NCBI GenBank assembly: GCA_028696755.1
Contig: JAQVGK010000036.1
Coordinates: 1 to 12,934 of the forward strand
DNA from: Bacteroidales bacterium
GTDB lineage: Bacteria > Bacteroidota > Bacteroidia > Bacteroidales > ML635J-15
DNA length: 12,934 nt
Direction: 5' to 3'
The position numbers and the translations under genes were made by a program. Positions 6,654-10,856 of the stretch are shown here, piece by piece (position 1 is the first letter of the stretch; every line of letters begins with the position of its first letter). The notes below the pieces were generated by a model. The model did not search any database. It had not been told where the DNA came from and saw only the letters and a list, made by a program, of their open reading frames with translations.

Positions 6654-6750
6654 TTTAAGAAAATGACGGCAAACAATCACACTTTTTTTAAGAAAATGAC
6701 GGCAAACATCAACACAAATCTAAAAAAAATGACGGCAAACGATCACGTAA
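6654..6750 (+). repeat. 33-bp tandem repeat, three copies, reading through as an 11-residue repeat
   Basis: The core ATGACGGCAAAC occurs at 6663, 6696 and 6729, exactly 33 bp apart. Around it TTTAAGAAA or a variant precedes and ATCAC or ATCAA follows. Because 33 is a multiple of three, one frame (6621-6839) stays open and reads units such as LFKKMTANNHT, FFKKMTANINT and NLKKMTANDHV. No promoter or ribosome site supports this 72-codon frame; its start overlaps the esterase start and its end runs into the heptamer array, so I treat it as a repeat, not a gene. On the minus strand the units read GTTTGCCGTCAT and lie just upstream of the esterase promoter at three-helical-turn spacing. Confidence 0.8.
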
Positions 6751-6778
6751 TGGCTAAGCAACTTTGTTCTGATTTGAT

Positions 6779-6832
6779 TTATAAGCTCCAAATTACAAAT
6801 TACAAATTACAAATTACAATAGTTACTGCAAA
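6779..6832 (+). repeat. Dispersed repeat with intact CAAATTA heptamers
   Basis: TTATAAGCTC precedes four exact CAAATTA heptamers (6789-6816), followed by CAATAGTTACTGCAA. The flanks match the degenerate copy at 3794-3839. Heptamer number differs between the two loci, as expected of slippage in a simple repeat. Confidence 0.8.
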
Positions 6833-6833
6833 G

Positions 6834-6883
6834 TTGTGATTTGTGATTTGTGATTTGTGATTTGTGATTTGTGATTTGTGATT
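6834..6883 (+). repeat. TTGTGAT heptamer array, seven exact copies
   Basis: Seven perfect TTGTGAT units run from 6834 to 6882, plus one further T. The unit is the complement of the CAAATTA-type heptamer with one A to G change, so a plus-strand transcript could fold the two arrays together with G-U pairs. The array is interrupted at 6884 by the foldback element and resumes in register at 7148. Confidence 0.9.
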
Positions 6884-7144
6884 CAATGTCGTTTAGTTAA
6901 GGCTTTCAACAATGGGTCTATTATTCACAAATAATCCATTATTAAACTGTTAATGTTCGCTGGACAAAGGAGAGATTCTAGCTGTTGATTGATTTTTACT
7001 GACGTTGAAGCCCTAACGGGCTAGTTATTCCCTTGACAAAAATCGTTTTCGTCCAGAGAACATAAACGTCAGTAAAAAACTAAATCAAAAGACACTTTTT
7101 GTCCAGAGGACATATACCTAAAAATGCTTAAATAAACGACATTG
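6884..7144. mobile_element. 261-bp foldback (MITE-like) element with 18-bp terminal inverted repeats
   Basis: The left end CAATGTCGTTTAGTTAAG (6884-6901) and right end CTTAAATAAACGACATTG (7127-7144) are inverted repeats with one mismatch. Inside, CTGGACAAAG (6960-6969) is mirrored by GTCCAG-centred segments at 7046-7066 and 7095-7116. TTTTTACTGACGTT (6993-7006) is mirrored exactly at 7065-7078, and the apex AGCCC-TAAC-GGGCT is at 7009-7022. The whole unit can fold into one long hairpin. No reading frame for a transposase exists, so it would be non-autonomous. Removing the element plus a 3-bp ATT duplication rejoins the flanking TTGTGAT heptamers in perfect register, good evidence of insertion. 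The transposase family is not identified. Confidence 0.7.
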
Positions 7145-7194
7145 ATTTGTGATTTGTGATTTGTATTTTCTGATTTGGGATTTGTAATTTCTGA
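7145..7194 (+). repeat. Continuation of the heptamer array, decaying
   Basis: ATTTGTG, GATTTGT and TGATTTG units continue the array right of the foldback element and become progressively mutated (TTGTATTTTC, TGATTTGGG, TTGTAATTTC). The clean copies lie nearest the element. Confidence 0.65.
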
Positions 7195-7230
7195 TTTAAC
7201 AAATCTCTAACTTTAAGAATTCCACAAATC

Positions 7231-7261
7231 ATTGTTTCAATCAAAACTATTTGTAAATTTG
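7231..7261 (+). promoter_or_regulatory. Predicted promoter of the C1B peptidase gene
   Basis: TAAATTTG (7254-7261) is a perfect TAnnTTTG -7 element, with ATTG (7231-7234) 19 bp upstream as a -33 element. A 27-bp stretch containing the A-rich leader CAATAAAAAAAAACAAAT separates it from the ATG at 7289, typical of a Bacteroidetes translation start without Shine-Dalgarno. Confidence 0.65.
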
Positions 7262-7288
7262 TAACCATAACAATAAAAAAAAACAAAT

Positions 7289-8488
7289 ATGAAAAAATTA
7301 TTACTTGGAATTATGGCTTTTTCTGTAATGTCAATTAGTGCAATAGCACAGGACGAAGCTGAGAAGAAAGACGAAGGCTATGTCTTCACCATGAAAAAAG
7401 AAATTAAAGTTACTCCTGTTAAGGATCAATACAGAGCTGGAACATGCTGGAGTTATAGCGGTCTTGCATTTGTAGAGGCAGAATTGCTTAGAATGGGCAA
7501 ACCAGAAGTTGATTTGTCAGAATTATTTGTTGTTCGTCACTCCTATTCCGATAAAGCTGAGAAATATATTCGCATGCATGGTAATCTGAATTTTGGTGGC
7601 GGCGGCGCATTCCACGACGTATTCAATGTAATCCGTGAGTACGGAATTGTACCTGAAGAAATTTACAAAGGTCTAAATTATGGTGAAGACAATCATGTTC
7701 ACGGAGAATTTGACGCAGTTTTAAAAGCTTATGTTGATGCAGTTAAAGAAAACGACAACAAAAAACTATCTACAGCATGGCATAATGGTTTTAACGGAAT
7801 TCTCGACGCTTATTTAGGTGAATTGCCCGAAAACTTTACCTACAATGGTAAAAAATATACACCAAAAACTTATGCAGCCGAGCTTGGTTTTAATCCAGAT
7901 GACTATGTAAATATTACATCTTACACTCATCACCCATTTTATTCTCAGTTTATTCTCGAAATTCCAGACAACTGGGCTTGGGGACTTTGCTACAATGTTA
8001 CGCTAGACGAGATGATTCAAGTAATGGACAATGCAATCAACAACGGATACACAGTTTGTTGGGGTGCTGATGTAAGCGAAAAAGGTTTTAAATGGTCGAA
8101 AGGATTTGCAGTAATTCCTGCCGAGAACAGACCAGACCTAGACGGACTTGAAAGAGATAAATGGGAAAAACTTTCTGCAAAAGAAAAAGAAGCTCAGCTA
8201 TACTCTCTCGACAAAATAGTTCCTGAAAAAGTTATTACTCAAGAACTTAGACAAGAAGGTTTTGACAATTATCATACTACTGACGACCATGGAATGTTAA
8301 TCAATGGTATTGCTACCGATCAGAATGGAACAAAATACTATCTCGTTAAGAACTCATGGAATACCAGCAACGAATATGATGGCTTTTTCTATGCATCTGA
8401 GGCATTCGTAAGATACAAAACCATGAATATCGTTGTTCACAAAGATGCTTTACCAAAAGAGTTAAAGCAGAAATTGGGAATAAAGTAA
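7289..8488 (+). CDS. Secreted papain-like cysteine peptidase, C1B (bleomycin hydrolase/aminopeptidase C) type
   Basis: This 399-residue protein starts with a clear signal peptide (MKKLLLGIMAFSVMSISAIAQ), so the mature enzyme acts outside the cytoplasm. The catalytic set is present: Gln47 for the oxyanion hole and Cys53 in DQYRAGTCWSYS (46-57), His334 in DDHGMLI (333-339), and Asn355 in VKNSWN (353-358). The long insertion between Cys and His and the order of motifs fit subfamily C1B, whose members remove amino acids from peptide N-termini. Classical C1B enzymes of about 450 residues are cytosolic hexamers; this form is somewhat shorter and exported. The likely role is trimming peptides taken up from the surroundings. 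It is monocistronic, with a promoter at 7231-7261 and a rho-independent terminator at 8512-8540. Confidence 0.92.
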   Translation: MKKLLLGIMAFSVMSISAIAQDEAEKKDEGYVFTMKKEIKVTPVKDQYRAGTCWSYSGLAFVEAELLRMGKPEVDLSELFVVRHSYSDKAEKYIRMHGNLNFGGGGAFHDVFNVIREYGIVPEEIYKGLNYGEDNHVHGEFDAVLKAYVDAVKENDNKKLSTAWHNGFNGILDAYLGELPENFTYNGKKYTPKTYAAELGFNPDDYVNITSYTHHPFYSQFILEIPDNWAWGLCYNVTLDEMIQVMDNAINNGYTVCWGADVSEKGFKWSKGFAVIPAENRPDLDGLERDKWEKLSAKEKEAQLYSLDKIVPEKVITQELRQEGFDNYHTTDDHGMLINGIATDQNGTKYYLVKNSWNTSNEYDGFFYASEAFVRYKTMNIVVHKDALPKELKQKLGIK

Positions 8489-8511
8489 CAACAACAATTT
8501 TGAATTTATAA

Positions 8512-8540
8512 AGACTGTCCAATTGGGCGGTCTTTTTTTT
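8512..8540 (+). terminator. Rho-independent terminator of the C1B peptidase gene
   Basis: AGACTGTCC (8512-8520) and GGGCGGTCT (8525-8533) form a 9-bp stem with two wobble pairs around AATT, followed by an unbroken T-run to 8540. It starts 23 bp after the stop codon. Confidence 0.9.
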
Positions 8541-8594
8541 AAACTTGTTCATAAAATTACCAGTTTGATTTAACCAATCTCGCAAATAATTGTT

Positions 8595-8602
8595 TATCTT
8601 TG
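8595..8602 (+). promoter_or_regulatory. -7 element of the NAD(P)H oxidoreductase gene
   Basis: TATCTTTG is a perfect TAnnTTTG match, 24 bp upstream of the ATG at 8627. A TTTG at 8564-8567 is 27 bp away, longer than usual, so the -33 element is uncertain. Its position decides the translation start: an in-frame TTG at 8600 lies inside this element and would be upstream of the transcript. Confidence 0.6.
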
Positions 8603-8626
8603 AAAATATTACAAAAGCTTACGGGA

Positions 8627-9208
8627 ATGAGAGCACTTATTATTTACGCAAATTACAAAGAGCAGAGTTTTACTGCCGCCATAAGAGATACTTTGGCCGA
8701 GAGTTTTCACAAAAACGGACACGAAGTTGTTGTTCGCGATTTGTACGAGATTAAATTTAATCCAGTACTCAGTAAACGAGATTTGGAATCTATCGAAAAT
8801 GAAATTTTTCCGATAGACATTATGAACGAGCAAAAATTTATTGCTTGGGCCGATATGATTTGTTTTGTATATCCTATTTGGTGGTCGGGAATGCCAGCGA
8901 TTTTAAAAGGCTATATAGAACGAGTACTAGTGCAAGGTTATGCTTTCGATTTTGTTAATGATGAAGCTGTAATAAAACTCAAAAACAAAAAAATCGCGAT
9001 TTTTAACACTACAGGAACAAAAAACATTTATCAAGATCAGAAAAGCATTGATGCTTTGAATCATATTACCGAACAATGTATTTTTGGTTTTGTTGGTCTA
9101 GAGACTGTTGAGCACAAATACTTTAAAGCAGTTACTGGAGCAAGCGATGCCGAAAAAGAAGCAATTTTTAACGAAGTTAGAGATTGTGCAAAGAAGTTGT
9201 TGGGCTAA
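8627..9208 (+). CDS. NAD(P)H oxidoreductase, flavodoxin-like fold (Flavodoxin_2/NQO type)
   Basis: This 193-residue cytosolic protein of the NAD(P)H:quinone oxidoreductase family binds FMN or FAD and reduces quinones or similar two-electron acceptors. The first strand and phosphate loop are RALIIYANYKEQSFTAA (2-18). The family hallmark VYPIWWSGMPAILKGYIERV (81-100) is complete and is followed by GYAFDF (104-109). NTTGTK (127-132) corresponds to the second cofactor loop. I chose the ATG at 8627: the protein then begins directly with the fold, and the alternative in-frame TTG at 8600 overlaps the promoter. It is probably transcribed alone; the next gene starts 134 bp later. Native substrate and regulation are not evident. 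Confidence 0.9.
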   Translation: MRALIIYANYKEQSFTAAIRDTLAESFHKNGHEVVVRDLYEIKFNPVLSKRDLESIENEIFPIDIMNEQKFIAWADMICFVYPIWWSGMPAILKGYIERVLVQGYAFDFVNDEAVIKLKNKKIAIFNTTGTKNIYQDQKSIDALNHITEQCIFGFVGLETVEHKYFKAVTGASDAEKEAIFNEVRDCAKKLLG

Positions 9209-9342
9209 AACGCTGATCATCCTCCATCCTTTCCAAATAAACATTAACATGTTAATAAATTAAAGGTATAAAATCGCTTTTAATTACAGTCTTTTGCGAA
9301 TTTTGAACTATGATTTAAAAACAACAAAATCTAATTGCAATC

Positions 9343-9669
9343 ATGAAAGAATCAAAGCAAAAGGAAAAGACAAACTTTATTACACGAGTTGCAACCAGTA
9401 TCGTTAAGTACAAATACATCTTTGTATTTTCGTTTTTTGGCATTTGGGTAACTTTTATCGATTCGTACAATTTGATTGACAGATTTGAGAAAATGCAGAA
9501 ATTAAATGCTCTACAAAAGGAAATTGCCTATTACAAAGCCGAGATTTATACCTATCGCCAACAATACAAAGAACTTTTCTCCGACAAAGATGATCTTGAA
9601 AAATTCGCCCGTGAACAATATCAGATGAAAGAAGAAAATGAAGATTTGTTTATAATTATTTCGGAGTGA
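9343..9669 (+). CDS. DivIC/FtsB-family septum formation initiator
   Basis: This 108-residue protein has the family layout: a short basic cytoplasmic tail (1-22), one membrane helix (about 23-42) and a coiled coil (about 45-78) rich in Lys/Glu/Gln (LNALQKEIAYYKAEIYTYRQ). The conserved C-terminal block DLEKFAREQYQMKEENEDLF (84-103) matches the LExxAReexxMxxpgE motif of FtsB/DivIC. Members form a complex with FtsL and FtsQ/DivIB at the division septum. Bacteroidetes genomes annotate this form as septum formation initiator, and no cell-division cluster is visible here, so the gene appears isolated. The start is the first ATG with an A-rich leader (AACAAAATCTAATTGCAATC). A weak -7 candidate, GAATTTTG, is at 9298-9305. 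Confidence 0.85.
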   Translation: MKESKQKEKTNFITRVATSIVKYKYIFVFSFFGIWVTFIDSYNLIDRFEKMQKLNALQKEIAYYKAEIYTYRQQYKELFSDKDDLEKFAREQYQMKEENEDLFIIISE

Positions 9670-9692
9670 GAATAATTTTATAATTGTATTGC

Positions 9693-9720
9693 GTAGGTCA
9701 AATTCATGAATTTGACCTAC
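9693..9720. repeat. 28-bp perfect palindrome between convergent genes
   Basis: GTAGGTCAAATTCA is followed directly by its exact complement TGAATTTGACCTAC, with no loop. It starts 23 bp after the division-protein stop codon, and its last base is the first base of the algH stop codon (read on the minus strand). It could act as a bidirectional terminator, but neither side has a T-run. The loop-less perfect symmetry suggests a dispersed palindromic element. Confidence 0.75.
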
Positions 9721-10304
9721 TAATTCAATTCCGGATCAATAGGAAAATTTTTCCAAATTTCGTATCGTTTATCGACAAAGTCGAGAGAATCTGCCCAGAG
9801 ATTTTTGGGATTAGAAAAGATAAAATCTTCGTGTGACTTTGCAACCAACCATGAATTGAAGTCAATTTCATCGTTTAGCTGACCAGGAGCCCAGCCCGAA
9901 TTACCGAGGAAAAATCGGATATTGGAATTATTTGCAAAACCACTGTTTACCAATTGCTTAATATCGTCAAAATCGCCACCAGCATAAATATTTCCAGCGA
10001 CGTGAATTGCGTCAGGGACGAAATCGAAGGTATGAAGACAGAAAAGGATGTCAGTTTCAACTGGTCCTCCAATAAATACGGGAATATTATCTATTTCAAT
10101 TCCGTCTAAAATTGCCGACAATTTCTTTTCCGATGGCTTATTTAAAACAAATCCGTAGAACGAATCGTTATGCTCTCCTGCAAGTAAAACTACCGACCTT
10201 CCGAAGTAATCATCGTTAAGCAATGGCTCTGATATAAGAATTTTACCTTTTTCGGGTTTTACGGCATTTGAGATAATCCTGAGTATGTCTAAATCGTACA
10301 TCAT
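9720..10304 (-). CDS. YqgE/AlgH family protein (UPF0301)
   Basis: This 194-residue protein matches the YqgE/AlgH family along its length. GKILISEPLLNDDYFGRSVV (20-39) is the conserved N-terminal block, followed by YGFVLNKP (50-57), IGGPVETD (78-85), LFCLH (87-91) and FFLGNSGWAPGQLNDEI (131-147). AlgH was named for an effect on alginate regulation in Pseudomonas, but the molecular role of the family is unknown. No signal peptide is present. The gene opens ATG ATG; the perfect -7 element TAAATTTG (10309-10316) is only 4 bp from the first ATG, so the mRNA is probably leaderless. It converges on the division gene, with a palindrome touching its stop codon. The symbol is left blank because both names are used for the family. 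Confidence 0.94.
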   Translation of the reverse strand: MMYDLDILRIISNAVKPEKGKILISEPLLNDDYFGRSVVLLAGEHNDSFYGFVLNKPSEKKLSAILDGIEIDNIPVFIGGPVETDILFCLHTFDFVPDAIHVAGNIYAGGDFDDIKQLVNSGFANNSNIRFFLGNSGWAPGQLNDEIDFNSWLVAKSHEDFIFSNPKNLWADSLDFVDKRYEIWKNFPIDPELN

Positions 10305-10308
10305 GCAA

Positions 10309-10316
10309 CAAATTTA
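10309..10316 (-). promoter_or_regulatory. Predicted -7 element of the AlgH-family gene
   Basis: On the minus strand TAAATTTG matches TAnnTTTG exactly and ends 4 bases before the ATG. T-rich sequence about 20 bp upstream (AAAA on the plus strand near 10337-10340) may serve as -33. The arrangement repeats that of the esterase gene at 6636-6643. Confidence 0.5.
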
Positions 10317-10455
10317 CGAAGAATTTTAATACAGATAAAAAGCAAGTTATTTTTTTTTAATGATTTTGATATGATTTTTATGCAATTTGACCAAAATTAC
10401 AGTTAATCTTATCTAAAAGTTGTAAAATGTATTATTTTTTTTATAAAAATATTCT

Positions 10456-10562
10456 TTACTTTGCATCGAAAATCAAATTCAAATTTGATTTATCTTTTCT
10501 CTTTTTCATGGTTGATTGGGGTTAGTACAGAACCGGAGCACCAAACTCCGGTTCTTTTTTTT
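10456..10562 (+). ncRNA. Candidate small transcript ending in an orphan terminator
   Basis: A -7-like TTACTTTG (10456-10463, one mismatch) precedes about 95 bp that end in a strong terminator. The region holds a 9-bp hairpin, AATCAAATT-CA-AATTTGATT (10471-10490), then a pyrimidine-rich stretch, a tiny frame MVDWG (ATG at 10508, stop TAG) and the terminator. No plus-strand gene lies upstream except the division gene ending at 9669, with the antisense algH between. The terminator must therefore serve a transcript starting locally, or stop read-through. I do not recognise the RNA family, and the promoter is weak. Confidence 0.35.
10529..10562 (+). terminator. Strong rho-independent terminator with no upstream gene on its strand
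   Basis: AGAACCGGAG (10529-10538) pairs perfectly with CTCCGGTTCT (10546-10555) around a 7-base loop and is followed by a T-run to 10562. On the minus strand no T-run follows, so it works in the plus direction only. Confidence 0.88.
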
Positions 10563-10622
10563 GTAAATCAATGGTTCACATGTTTTTTTAAAACGATTTT
10601 TTATCCAAAATCACAAATGGTT

Positions 10623-10680
10623 TTATTTCGAGGTGACGCCCACGTAGGGACGTCCCTGCGTGGGCGTCACCTCGAAATAA
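10623..10680. repeat. 58-bp nearly perfect palindrome
   Basis: Perfect 22-bp arms (10623-10644 and 10659-10680) enclose the 12-bp palindrome AGGGACGTCCCT (10646-10657), with a single T/G mismatch pair at 10645 and 10658. The GC-rich core, including GACGCCCACG, contrasts with the AT-rich flanks. It lies 60 bp beyond the orphan terminator and 176 bp before uvrA. No T-run follows. It looks like a dispersed palindromic element. The remaining DNA up to uvrA (10681-10856) shows nothing beyond AT-rich sequence and a poor -7 candidate, TAAATTTT, at 10842-10849. Confidence 0.8.
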
Positions 10681-10856
10681 TGATATAAACCCATATTCTG
10701 CAACATTGTTACCCCGTTGAATTCCATCATAAAAAATAACATATCATTTTACAAAATGCAATAACTGTGATCAATTGATTTTATCCATTATTTTCAATTT
10801 TATCCTTTCAAAATTCCATATTTTTTCCGTTCTTTACAGGTTAAATTTTTTGCAGG

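Noticed and set aside
6621..6839. 72-codon plus-strand reading frame with KKMTAN repeats
   Set aside because: No promoter or leader, its start overlaps the esterase start in antisense, and its end is heptamer microsatellite; kept only as a repeat.
6834..6883. Heptamer array as a CRISPR-like array
   Set aside because: Units of 7 bp without spacers and no cas genes; a simple tandem repeat. The 15+8 bp iterons are likewise too short for CRISPR.
9243..9256. Perfect palindrome ATTAACATGTTAAT upstream of the division gene
   Set aside because: Short, AT-only apart from the centre, single copy and about 90 bp from the gene; an operator cannot be supported.
10461..10688. Plus-strand reading frame of 75 codons
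   Set aside because: It runs through the terminator hairpin and the 58-bp palindrome, so it cannot be a sensible gene.
10748..10762. TTTACAAAATGCAAT resembling the 15-bp iteron
   Set aside because: A single copy with no 23-bp neighbours in AT-rich DNA; chance match is likely.
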